A stretch of DNA of 28,580 nucleotides from the NCBI GenBank assembly GCA_044237845.1, contig JBIIEL010000026.1, forward strand, positions 1-28,580. Direction: 5' to 3'. Position 1 is the first letter of the stretch. Each line of letters begins with the position of its first letter. This DNA is from QFOX01 sp044237845. GTDB taxonomy: Bacteria; Pseudomonadota; Alphaproteobacteria; Rickettsiales; UBA3002. A model generated the notes under the pieces. The model saw only the letters and a program-made list of their open reading frames with translations. It was not told the origin of the DNA and searched no databases. Made by a program: the position numbers and the translations under genes. Of this stretch, positions 7,630-14,937 are shown piece by piece.

Positions 7630-8304
7630 TTACCTTTTAATCACCTCCATCTGCGCCGGGGTGGTGAGGCGCAGCATCGGGCCATTTTCCTGAATGAGTG
7701 TGCCGCGCACGCGCACCCGCGCACCTTCACCGAGATATTCGAATGCCTCCTCAAACGCGCGCCGCGCACGGCCTTTAATTACCACCGAAAAATCCTCCTG
7801 CCAGCGCTCACCAAAATTGAGAATCAGTTCGTTCCTGCCCTGATAGACACGCGTGATGGCACCCTCCACCACATGAAACTCACCGATGTGGTCTGCAGCA
7901 TTTTCTGGCGTCAACACAAAGCCGCTCACGCCCCAGATTCCTCGTTTTGTTGCACGCGCGTCGGCCTCCGCTGCCACATAATTTTCGTCCGGCGCGCTTT
8001 GCGGAAAATACACCGCCGCGCCCGCACGTAGCATCGCCGCCGCGGCATCGCTTGCCACCAAGTTGCGACCATAACGGTCAACACCGAGCAGCGTCACCTC
8101 GATGTTTTGCTGCAGCAGATGCTCTGCCAGCCATGCTTGCGCAAGCGCCGCATCCGGCATCACCAGTTCGGCAAGGCGCGCATTGCCCGTCTGCGCAAGC
8201 ACCAGCGTCTGGTCGTCCTTCACCGCCATCAACCGCTCCCGCGCCGCGAGTACCGGAGAAGACACAGCAATGCACAAAAAAAATAACAGCAGCCTGAACC
8301 ACAT
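7630..8304 (-). CDS. Secreted SNase-fold (thermonuclease-like) protein with C-terminal OB-like domain
   Basis: A 224-residue secreted protein: signal peptide (cleavage about VLA|A at residue 20), an SNase-like domain (about 25-126) and a C-terminal beta-rich region (about 140-222, ILNFGERWQEDFSVVI...RVRVRGTL), an arrangement common in alphaproteobacterial 'thermonuclease family' proteins. In the SNase domain the second active arginine is kept (DRYGR, Arg80) and an Arg-Leu pair is at 43-44. The positions that bind calcium and activate water look altered: the DGDT-like loop reads DDQT, the VDTPE-like loop reads LVMPD. Nuclease activity is therefore doubtful. I chose the ATG at 8304 because AGGAG precedes it by 10 nt; an in-frame ATG at 8322 would add six residues. 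It is divergent from the PagL-type gene. Confidence 0.8.
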   Translation of the reverse strand: MWFRLLLFFLCIAVSSPVLAARERLMAVKDDQTLVLAQTGNARLAELVMPDAALAQAWLAEHLLQQNIEVTLLGVDRYGRNLVASDAAAAMLRAGAAVYFPQSAPDENYVAAEADARATKRGIWGVSGFVLTPENAADHIGEFHVVEGAITRVYQGRNELILNFGERWQEDFSVVIKGRARRAFEEAFEYLGEGARVRVRGTLIQENGPMLRLTTPAQMEVIKR

Positions 8305-8338
8305 AAAATAGTTGCTCCTCATAATCCATTGGGTAGTA

Positions 8339-8346
8339 ATTATACT
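8339..8346. promoter_or_regulatory. Overlapping -10 elements of divergent promoters
   Basis: In the gap between the divergent SNase-fold and PagL-type genes, TATACT reads on the plus strand at 8341-8346 and TATAAT reads on the minus strand at 8344-8339. Both lie at a plausible distance from their genes. Neither has a convincing -35 at 17 bp, so the call rests on the -10 hexamers alone. Confidence 0.35.
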
Positions 8347-8370
8347 CTTGTTTTGTAGCAGAGATTTTTT

Positions 8371-8859
8371 ATGCGTCATGCGCTTGTTACTATTGCCTGC
8401 ATCCTTCTTTGCACCGCGACCAAGGCCGACGAGCGCAAAGGTAGCGATGTGGTGCTGCATGTTGGTGAATATTCGGTGATGCGCGCCCGCGAACATCAAT
8501 CCACGGAGGTGGGCATCGAGTACCGCTTTGCCGACCAATATTACGGCCTGCGCCCCACCGTCGGTATCCTCGGCAACTCCGACAGCGCAATGTATGGTTA
8601 TGCGGGCATCAACTGGGATCTGCCACTCGGCTTCGTGCCGATTATCATTACGCCCGGTACCGCCATAGGCGCTTACAAACAGGGCGATAGCAAAGACCTT
8701 GGGCTGGGACTCGAGTTCCGTTCGTCGCTCGAGGTCACCTATCGGTTCAACGATGGCCAACGCGTCGGTGCCGCCATCAGCCATCTTTCCAACGCCGATA
8801 TCAGCGACCGCAACCCCGGCGTTGAAACCATCCAGTTCGTCTACAGCTACCCGCTGTAA
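8371..8859 (+). CDS. pagL: PagL-type lipid A 3-O-deacylase (acyloxyacyl hydrolase family)
   Basis: Members of this family are eight-stranded outer-membrane beta-barrels that remove the 3-O acyl chain from lipid A, changing endotoxin structure. The 162-residue protein has a signal peptide (cleavage about TKA|D, residue 19) and alternating beta-strand pattern ending in an aromatic-rich final strand. The catalytic triad of Pseudomonas PagL (His126, Ser128, Glu140) is matched exactly in spacing by His138, Ser140 and Glu152 within SHLSNADISDRNPGVET. Length is close to the family's usual ~170. Its stop codon abuts the stop of convergent malate synthase with no intergenic base. It is divergent from the SNase-fold gene. 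No strong ribosome site is seen. I infer the activity from the triad, and am confident of the family. Confidence 0.9.
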   Translation: MRHALVTIACILLCTATKADERKGSDVVLHVGEYSVMRAREHQSTEVGIEYRFADQYYGLRPTVGILGNSDSAMYGYAGINWDLPLGFVPIIITPGTAIGAYKQGDSKDLGLGLEFRSSLEVTYRFNDGQRVGAAISHLSNADISDRNPGVETIQFVYSYPL

Positions 8860-10479
8860 TTACTGCGCTACCGCCAGCGCGGCATAGGCGGGCAGCGTCA
8901 GGAACTCGGTATATTCGTCACTCATCGTCAGGCGCATCACAAGCGCGTGGGCGCGGGTGTAGGGAATGGCGTTAAACTGCGCATCACCCACGGCTTTACG
9001 AATCACCTGCATTTCTTCCTCCGCGAGGCGGATGAGCATTTCGGCGGTAATCACCGCACCCGTGTCGAGCTTCGCTTGATGGTGCAGCCACTGCCAGAGC
9101 TGGCTGCGCGAAATTTCTGCCGTCGCCGCGTCTTCCATCAGGTTGAACAGCGGCACGCAGCCCGAGCCGTTCAGCCAATGTGCGGTGTACTGAATCGCCA
9201 CGGAGATGCTGTTGCGCACGCCTGCTTCGGTGATCGTCCCCTGCGGCACGGTCAGCAAATCCTTCGCGCTCACATTCACATCGGTTCGCAAATTAGAACG
9301 CTGGTTTTGCTGCGGCATCAGGCGGTCGAACACTTCCATCGCCACCGGAATCAGGCCGGGATGCGCGACCCACGTGCCGTCATGGCCGTTGCTGGCCTCG
9401 CGTTCCTTGTCCGCACGCACCGCGGCAAACGCTTTCTCGTTCGCCGCTTCGTCGCCCTTCACGGGGATGAACGCCGACATGCCACCCATCGCGAACGCGC
9501 CGCGTTTATGGCAGGTCTGAATCAGCAGCTCGGAATAGCTCTTGAGGAAATGCACGCCCATGTTGATCTGCGTGCGATCCGGCATCACGAAGTCCGGCCG
9601 CGCATGGAATTTTTTGATGACGGAGAAAATATAATCCCAGCGCCCGCAATTGAGGCCAACGGCGTAGTCCTTCAGCGCGTGCAGAATCTCGTGCATCTCG
9701 AACGTCGCGGTCACCACTTCGATCAGCACCGTCGCTTTTATGCTGCCGTGCGGGATGCCACAATATTCCTCGGCGAACGCGAACACATCTGCCCAGAGCT
9801 GCGCTTCGGCCGCGTTCTCCTGCTTGGGAATATAGAAATACGGCCCCGTGCCGCGTTTGATACGCTCCGCCGCGTTGTGGAAGAAATACAAACCGAAATC
9901 GAGCAGCGCGCCGGGGATGGGCGCGTCGCCCATCGTCACATGGTTTTCCGGCAGATGCCAGCCACGCGGCCGCACAATCAGCGTCGCAAGCTGCGCTTGA
10001 TGCAATTTGTATTCTTTTCCCTCGGGACTCGAAAAACTCAACGTCCCACGCACCGCGTCATAGAGCGCATGCTGGCCTTCCACCACCCGCTCCCACGTAG
10101 GCGAAAGCGAATCTTCCAAATCCGCCATGAACACTTTCGCGCCGCTGTTCAGCGCGTTGATAATCATCTTCGGTTCCGCCGGGCCGGTGATTTCCACGCG
10201 GCGGTCGAGCAGGTCGGCAGGGATAGGCGCGACGGTCCACTCGCTCTCGCGGATATGCTTTGTTTCCGGTTTAAAATCCGGCAGCGATCCGTTGTTGAAA
10301 ACCACCTGCCGCGCTGCACGTTGAAACAGCAGCTCGTCGCGCCGCGCACCGAAGCGCTCCACCAGCGCTCCGATGAATGCCATCGCCTCGTTGGAGAATA
10401 AAAACCGATGTTCCGCCGCAATCGGCGCATGGATTTTCGGCAGTTGTTTTGCGGTCGCGAGCGATGCGGATGATGTCAT
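8860..10479 (-). CDS. aceB: Malate synthase A
   Basis: It condenses glyoxylate with acetyl-CoA to make malate, the second step of the glyoxylate shunt, in the cytoplasm. The 539-residue length and sequence fit isoform A (AceB-type, ~530 residues) rather than the larger GlcB form. Visible family features are the IVRPRGWHLPENH loop (168-180, active arginine), magnesium ligands Glu254 (VLIEVVTATFEM) and Asp282 (CGRWDYIFS), and the catalytic base Asp450 in NLMEDAATAEISR. The start has GAGG upstream. Isocitrate lyase, its usual pathway partner, is not in this window. The gene is monocistronic here, convergent with pagL and divergent from the yihY-type gene. Confidence 0.97.
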   Translation of the reverse strand: MTSSASLATAKQLPKIHAPIAAEHRFLFSNEAMAFIGALVERFGARRDELLFQRAARQVVFNNGSLPDFKPETKHIRESEWTVAPIPADLLDRRVEITGPAEPKMIINALNSGAKVFMADLEDSLSPTWERVVEGQHALYDAVRGTLSFSSPEGKEYKLHQAQLATLIVRPRGWHLPENHVTMGDAPIPGALLDFGLYFFHNAAERIKRGTGPYFYIPKQENAAEAQLWADVFAFAEEYCGIPHGSIKATVLIEVVTATFEMHEILHALKDYAVGLNCGRWDYIFSVIKKFHARPDFVMPDRTQINMGVHFLKSYSELLIQTCHKRGAFAMGGMSAFIPVKGDEAANEKAFAAVRADKEREASNGHDGTWVAHPGLIPVAMEVFDRLMPQQNQRSNLRTDVNVSAKDLLTVPQGTITEAGVRNSISVAIQYTAHWLNGSGCVPLFNLMEDAATAEISRSQLWQWLHHQAKLDTGAVITAEMLIRLAEEEMQVIRKAVGDAQFNAIPYTRAHALVMRLTMSDEYTEFLTLPAYAALAVAQ

Positions 10480-10576
10480 GGGAGCCTCGTGCAGGGTGAA
10501 TGGGGGATAGGCCTACCACGAACCAGCACTACCCACAACTCACTACTCACCTCTCACCCCAAAAAAGAGCAAGCGC

Positions 10577-10604
10577 TTGATTCCCGCGCGCCACCGCCTA
10601 TACT
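10577..10604 (+). promoter_or_regulatory. Promoter of the YihY-type gene, apparently giving a leaderless mRNA
   Basis: TTGATT (10577-10582), a 16-bp spacer and TATACT (10599-10604) match sigma70 consensus well. The ATG of the next gene is at 10611, six bases past the -10, which is where transcription would start. No Shine-Dalgarno is present. Confidence 0.6.
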
Positions 10605-10610
10605 CCCTGC

Positions 10611-11474
10611 ATGACAAAACGCATCACAGACTGGGCGCGGCTGCTCTACCGCGCGGGCGATCACATGGTCGATAATTTCGGCATCGAGATGGCGGGCTAC
10701 CTCACCTTCATGCTGCTGCTGTCGATTTTCCCCTATCTGGTGCTGATGGTCTCCGCCGCCGGTGTCGTCGGCCAGGGCGAAACCGGGCGGGAGATCATTG
10801 CGCTCGTCATGGCACATCTTCCGGCGGAGGCCGCGACCACCCTCGCCCCGCGCGTGAACGAAATCGTCTCAGGCCCGCCACAGGGGCTGCTCACCTTCGC
10901 GATCCTCGGTGCGATCTGGACGTCGTCTTCGGCCATCGAGGGCATCCGTTTCATGCTCAACCGCGCCTACCGCGTGCCTGCGCGTCACACCTATATCGCG
11001 CAGCGTTTTCGCTCCATTTTACAGGTAATTTTATTCACGCTGCTGATTCTCTCCGTCATGCTGGTGCTGGTGTTAGTGCCGGTCGCGATGGCGCATTTCA
11101 CCGCGCTCACCGGCATCGAAATCCCGCTCGAATTGCGCAGCTTTATCAATGCGTATTTCGTGTATATCGGTGTGGCTGCGCTGTTTGTCATCGTCGCGAG
11201 CCTCTATTATTGCCTGCCGAACCTGAAGCAGCACGTGTCCGATGTCGTCCCCGGCGCACTGCTTGTCATGCTGCTCTGGGGCGCTGGCGCTTATGGTGTG
11301 GCGTTCTATGTCAACGAAATCAGCCAGCTTACAGTAATCTACGGTTCGCTCTCGGGTTTCATCGCCACGCTGATTTTCTTTTATGTCATGCTGCTCATTT
11401 TTATCTACGGCGCAGAGTTTAATCACGCACTCGCCCTTGCCCGTGGCAGGCGGATTGAAGCAATCAAAGAATAA
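10611..11474 (+). CDS. YihY/BrkB family inner-membrane protein
   Basis: A 287-residue polytopic membrane protein of the YihY/virulence factor BrkB (formerly RNase BN) family, whose biochemical role is unresolved. About six hydrophobic segments are visible: roughly 26-52, 80-105, 132-160, 180-205, 214-236 and 246-268. Family marks include the LTFMLLLSIFPYLVLM segment after the amphipathic N-terminus, the ILGAIWTSSSAIEGI stretch near 103-117 and the PNLKQHVSDVVPGALL stretch near 203-218. The start codon lies at the expected transcription start of a strong promoter (10577-10604), so translation is probably leaderless. The gene is convergent with the prepilin peptidase gene, 9 bp apart. Confidence 0.9.
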   Translation: MTKRITDWARLLYRAGDHMVDNFGIEMAGYLTFMLLLSIFPYLVLMVSAAGVVGQGETGREIIALVMAHLPAEAATTLAPRVNEIVSGPPQGLLTFAILGAIWTSSSAIEGIRFMLNRAYRVPARHTYIAQRFRSILQVILFTLLILSVMLVLVLVPVAMAHFTALTGIEIPLELRSFINAYFVYIGVAALFVIVASLYYCLPNLKQHVSDVVPGALLVMLLWGAGAYGVAFYVNEISQLTVIYGSLSGFIATLIFFYVMLLIFIYGAEFNHALALARGRRIEAIKE

Positions 11475-11483
11475 TGGATAGGA

Positions 11484-12002
11484 TTATCCAGCAACGGATA
11501 GTACTGGCACGCCGCCCACCCATAACAGCCACAAAAATGCCATGGCGATGGCGATGCCATACGGCACGGGCTCTTTGCGTGTCAGGATGCGTGGCGTGGG
11601 GCGTGTGGGGTTCGATTTAAACAGCGGGTTCGGTAAAAACCGGCGCAGCGGCAGCAGAATAATGCACAGCACGCCGCCGAAGATCCCGGTAAGAAAAAAG
11701 AAACTGAGCGTCGCCTCGTCCCACCCGGTCCACAGCGTCAGCACGGTGAGGAGCTTCACATCGCCGCCGCCCATCAGGCCAAGCGCGAACAGGCCAAGGC
11801 CTAGCGCAAAGAAAATTGCCGCAGCGCCCAGCGCTTCCCACTGTACCGGCAGAAAAATCGCCGCCACCACAAATAAGCAAAGGATAATCGCGTTCACCCG
11901 GTTGCTGATCGTGTAGCGCGTTGTATCCGTATAGATCACCCACCCCATCAGCCCTGCAAGCGCAAGGGTTAGCGCGGCTATCAACGACAGGTGTATATCC
12001 AT
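11484..12002 (-). CDS. cpaA: Prepilin peptidase, CpaA/TadV type (A24 aspartyl protease)
   Basis: It cleaves leader peptides from Flp/Tad or type IV prepilins at the inner membrane. The 172-residue, multi-helix protein carries the two catalytic aspartates of the A24 family: Asp26 in YTDTTRYTISNR and Asp81 in GGGDVKL. It lacks the N-terminal methylase domain of PilD-type enzymes, as CpaA/TadV proteins do. Hydrophobic segments are near 5-24, 38-58, 60-78, 95-120 and 150-168. The rest of a tad/cpa pilus cluster is not in the window, so this copy is an orphan here. It is divergent from mipZ. Confidence 0.9.
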   Translation of the reverse strand: MDIHLSLIAALTLALAGLMGWVIYTDTTRYTISNRVNAIILCLFVVAAIFLPVQWEALGAAAIFFALGLGLFALGLMGGGDVKLLTVLTLWTGWDEATLSFFFLTGIFGGVLCIILLPLRRFLPNPLFKSNPTRPTPRILTRKEPVPYGIAIAMAFLWLLWVGGVPVLSVAG

Positions 12003-12086
12003 GTTTCTATCCTTGTCAGTGCGGGGGAGATGGGTTAGGTTTAGTCCCTACCAGCACCGAAAAACAACTAAAAACACGTTGAGCAT

Positions 12087-13106
12087 ATGCAAGCGACCAA
12101 CACACCGACCCAATCGGCACCCATCCAGCGTGGCCACATCATCGTCATCGGCAACGAAAAGGGCGGCTCCGGCAAAACCACCACCAGCATGCATCTCATT
12201 GTCGGCTTGCTGCGTTTGGGTTTCAAAGTCGGCAGCATGGATATCGACGCACGCCAGCGCTCCCTCACCCGCTATATCGGCAACCGCAAAAACACCATGA
12301 CGAGCGAGAACGCCGACCTGCCAATGCCCGCACATATCGTGGTGCAGCGCAGCCCATTCGACATCGTCACCGAAGCCGAGGCAGACGAGCGCGACCGCTT
12401 CACCCGCGCCCTTGCGCGCCTGCTCGTCAACTGCGACTTCGTGGTGATCGACTCGCCAGGGTCAGACACCTATCTCTCGCGCCTCGCGCATTCTTACGCC
12501 GATACCGTCATCACCCCGGTGAACGATAGTTTCGTCGATCTCGACGTGCTGGCTTCGGTCAACGGCATCACCATGAAGGTTGAGAAGCCGAGCATCTACA
12601 GCGAAATGCTGTGGGAGCAGAAATTGCTGCGCGCCAAGCGCGACGGTGGCTCCATCGACTGGGTGGTGATGCGCAACCGCCTCTCCAATATCGACGCGCG
12701 CAACAAACGCATGATCACCAAGGTGATGGAAGAACTTCATCGCCGCCTCGGTTTCCGCCTCGCACCGGGCTTTTCGGAGCGGGTGATTTTCCGCGAGCTG
12801 TTCCTGCTCGGCCTCACCGTGCTCGACGTGGTGGAGACCAGCAAAGGGGGCAACACGCTCTCTATGTCGCATCTCGCCGCGCGTCAGGAAGTGCGTGATT
12901 TGCTTCTGGCACTGCGCATTCCGGTGATTGAAGAGCGCATCGCTCAAGTGCGCACCGGCGTGAATGGCGACCCACTCACCGCACCGCGCATTGCGCCAAA
13001 GCCGAAAGCGACCGACCCGGCGCTGGCGACCGCGCTGACGGAGGCCGCTGCCAATCCGCAATCCGTGTCGCCGGTCACCGCTTCTTCCGAAACCGAAGCG
13101 GCGTAG
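12087..13106 (+). CDS. mipZ: MipZ, ParA-like ATPase that positions the division plane
   Basis: In alphaproteobacteria MipZ forms a gradient from ParB at the chromosome origins and inhibits FtsZ, confining division to mid-cell. The protein has a deviant Walker A motif (IGNEKGGSGKTT, residues 21-32), the DIDARQRSLTRYIGNR segment typical of MipZ rather than ParA, DSPGSDTYLSRLAH (Walker B region), the TPVNDSFVDLDVL stretch, and WVVMRNRLSNIDARN; these match my memory of Caulobacter MipZ throughout. At 339 residues it is about 60 longer than Caulobacter MipZ, because of an Ala/Thr/Pro-rich tail after about residue 280. No strong Shine-Dalgarno is seen. The phosphomannomutase gene starts 12 bp downstream, so the two may be co-transcribed. 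Confidence 0.93.
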   Translation: MQATNTPTQSAPIQRGHIIVIGNEKGGSGKTTTSMHLIVGLLRLGFKVGSMDIDARQRSLTRYIGNRKNTMTSENADLPMPAHIVVQRSPFDIVTEAEADERDRFTRALARLLVNCDFVVIDSPGSDTYLSRLAHSYADTVITPVNDSFVDLDVLASVNGITMKVEKPSIYSEMLWEQKLLRAKRDGGSIDWVVMRNRLSNIDARNKRMITKVMEELHRRLGFRLAPGFSERVIFRELFLLGLTVLDVVETSKGGNTLSMSHLAARQEVRDLLLALRIPVIEERIAQVRTGVNGDPLTAPRIAPKPKATDPALATALTEAAANPQSVSPVTASSETEAA

Positions 13107-13118
13107 CACAGGTTCATT

Positions 13119-14507
13119 ATGCACCTCCCCAACGCATCCCTCTTCCGCGCCTATGACGTGCGCGGCATTGTCGGCGAAACCCTTGAAGCTGCTGATTTCC
13201 TCAGCATCGGCCATGCCTTTGCCAGCCATGTGGCGGATGTCTGCCAGACCCGCACACCGCTCATCGTGGTGATGCGCGACGGGCGCGAAAGCTCGCCGAA
13301 CCTTGCCGAGGCGATGGTCGAAGGCATGCTGAAAGCGGGCGCGCATGTGCTCGATGGTGGCATGGGGCCGACACCGATGTGCTATTTCGCCACCCATCAT
13401 TTGAATGCGGATGGCAGCGTGATGATCACCGGTTCGCACAACCCGCCCAACCATAACGGCGCAAAATTCATGTGCGAAGGAAAATCGCTCTATGGCGCGG
13501 AGTTGGCAAGCCTGCGCACGCGGGTCGAGCAAAATAATCTCCTCCATTCGCGCGGGCAGCGCGAGGAAGTCGACATGCTCGACGAATATGTCTTCGAGCT
13601 GAGAAAATCCCTCGGCGGCGACCTGCTTGCCACCCACCCCATCGCGTGGGACGCGGGCAATGGCGCGGCGGGCATGGTGGTCGAGGAATTGCTGAAACCA
13701 CTCACCAAAACCCGCCACGAAAAACTCTTTCTCGATGTTGACGGCACTTTCCCCAACCACCATCCGGACCCTGCCGACCCGCATAATCTCGAGGCGCTGC
13801 AAGCCGCGATTTCCGAGCGTGCAGGCACGCTTCACATGGGCTTCGCGTTCGATGGAGACGGCGACCGCATGGGTGCGGTGGATGATAAAGGCCGCCTGCT
13901 CTCGCCCGATCACATCCTCATGCTGCTAGCGAACGACGTGCTATCGCGTCACCCCGGCGCGGGCATCATTGCGGATGTCAAAACTTCGGATAGTTTTTTC
14001 AAAGAAATAAATGCCCGCGGCGGCTCGCCGCTGATGTGGATGACGGGGCACGCGCATATCAAAACCAAGCTTGCCGAAACGGGCGCGAAATTCGCGGGCG
14101 AAGCGAGCGGCCATATCTTCTTCGCGGATGAATATTACGGGTTCGATGATGGGCTCTACGCCGCGCTGCGCCTGCTGCGCATCGTCGCACAATCCGGCAA
14201 AAAACTCAGCGAACTGGTGGATGCATTGCCGCCGCTCTTCGCTTCGCCAGAAATTCGTATTCCCTGTGCGGATGACAAAAAATTCGCCGTCATCGAGACG
14301 ATGGCGGCAGTACTCGCGGCGGAAGGTGCCACCGTCAACACGCTCGACGGTGTGCGCGTCACCACGGCGGATGGCTGGTGGCTCGCCCGCGCCAGCAACA
14401 CACAGGCCGTGCTCGTCGCCCGCGCCGAAGGCCACTGCGCCGACTCCCTCGCCCGCGTCATGCACGCCATGCACCGCGCCCTCAGCGCCGCTGGGGTGAA
14501 GATTTAG
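13119..14507 (+). CDS. manB: Phosphomannomutase/phosphoglucomutase
   Basis: It interconverts mannose-6-phosphate and mannose-1-phosphate (often also the glucose phosphates), feeding GDP-mannose and surface polysaccharide synthesis. The 462-residue protein follows the alpha-D-phosphohexomutase four-domain plan: phosphoserine loop ITGSHNPPNHNG with Ser106, metal-binding loop FDGDGDRMG with Asp245/247/249, a sugar-binding GEASGHIFF stretch (about 327-335), and C-terminal phosphate-binding ARASNTQAVL (about 424-433). Length and motifs match AlgC/ManB. The start lies 12 bp after mipZ. The next enzyme of the pathway, ManC, is about 9 kb downstream in the same orientation. Symbol is by function; glucosamine mutase (GlmM) is excluded by the overall motif set. 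Confidence 0.93.
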   Translation: MHLPNASLFRAYDVRGIVGETLEAADFLSIGHAFASHVADVCQTRTPLIVVMRDGRESSPNLAEAMVEGMLKAGAHVLDGGMGPTPMCYFATHHLNADGSVMITGSHNPPNHNGAKFMCEGKSLYGAELASLRTRVEQNNLLHSRGQREEVDMLDEYVFELRKSLGGDLLATHPIAWDAGNGAAGMVVEELLKPLTKTRHEKLFLDVDGTFPNHHPDPADPHNLEALQAAISERAGTLHMGFAFDGDGDRMGAVDDKGRLLSPDHILMLLANDVLSRHPGAGIIADVKTSDSFFKEINARGGSPLMWMTGHAHIKTKLAETGAKFAGEASGHIFFADEYYGFDDGLYAALRLLRIVAQSGKKLSELVDALPPLFASPEIRIPCADDKKFAVIETMAAVLAAEGATVNTLDGVRVTTADGWWLARASNTQAVLVARAEGHCADSLARVMHAMHRALSAAGVKI

Positions 14508-14516
14508 GTCAGACCC

Positions 14517-14879
14517 CTAACGTTGGGTCACAGAAGATTTTGGTTTTGGTAAAAGCGTGCTCATCTGAACATATTCGTCACCCAGCACCTTATCCTGCTC
14601 GGTAATACCGTTTTTTGCGAAATAATTATGAACCATGTCCCGAACACCTAGACTTGTTCCGGTATGAAGTTGGCCTGCATCTTTAACTTTTTGAACGGCT
14701 GCCAGCCAATCTTGCATCGCCTTCTCTATAGATAGTTTTTCTCTCTCATCTATCCTGTCTTCGGACATACGAATCACTTCACCCCCAAGCGTAGCGATCT
14801 CATATCCTGACTGAATAAGTGCATTTCTTAGTTTCTCTGCTTTTTGGCCCTCAGTTTCTCGTAAGTTATCCTGTGGCAT
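14517..14879 (-). CDS. Hypothetical protein, 120 residues, low GC
   Basis: I do not recognise this protein. It is soluble, highly charged and helix-rich, with no signal peptide or membrane segment. The start at 14879 is set by AGGAGAG on the minus strand six bases upstream; an ATG 18 bases further upstream is unlikely. Base composition is clearly lower in GC than its neighbours (aguA and manB), suggesting a gene that is recent or weakly selected. It is 9 bp from the convergent manB stop and downstream of aguA in the same orientation, though with its own ribosome site. Nothing in the context says what it does. Confidence 0.7.
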   Translation of the reverse strand: MPQDNLRETEGQKAEKLRNALIQSGYEIATLGGEVIRMSEDRIDEREKLSIEKAMQDWLAAVQKVKDAGQLHTGTSLGVRDMVHNYFAKNGITEQDKVLGDEYVQMSTLLPKPKSSVTQR

Positions 14880-14937
14880 AGGCACTCTCCTAAACATTAC
14901 TCACCGAGCTGTGAAGATAACATACATTGAGTGAATA

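Noticed and set aside
8305..8784. N-terminal extension of the SNase-fold frame to 8784
   Set aside because: It would overlap the whole PagL gene antisense; the signal peptide begins at 8304 (or 8322) with a ribosome site nearby.
8947..10401. A 484-residue plus-strand frame opposite malate synthase
   Set aside because: High-GC antisense shadow rich in His and Arg with no family features; aceB on the other strand is unambiguous.
11462..11483. Hairpin GGATAGGATTATCC between yihY-type gene and cpaA as a terminator
   Set aside because: The stem is very short and has no T-tract.
12462..13913. A 483-residue minus-strand frame across mipZ and manB
   Set aside because: Antisense shadow spanning two clearly real genes.
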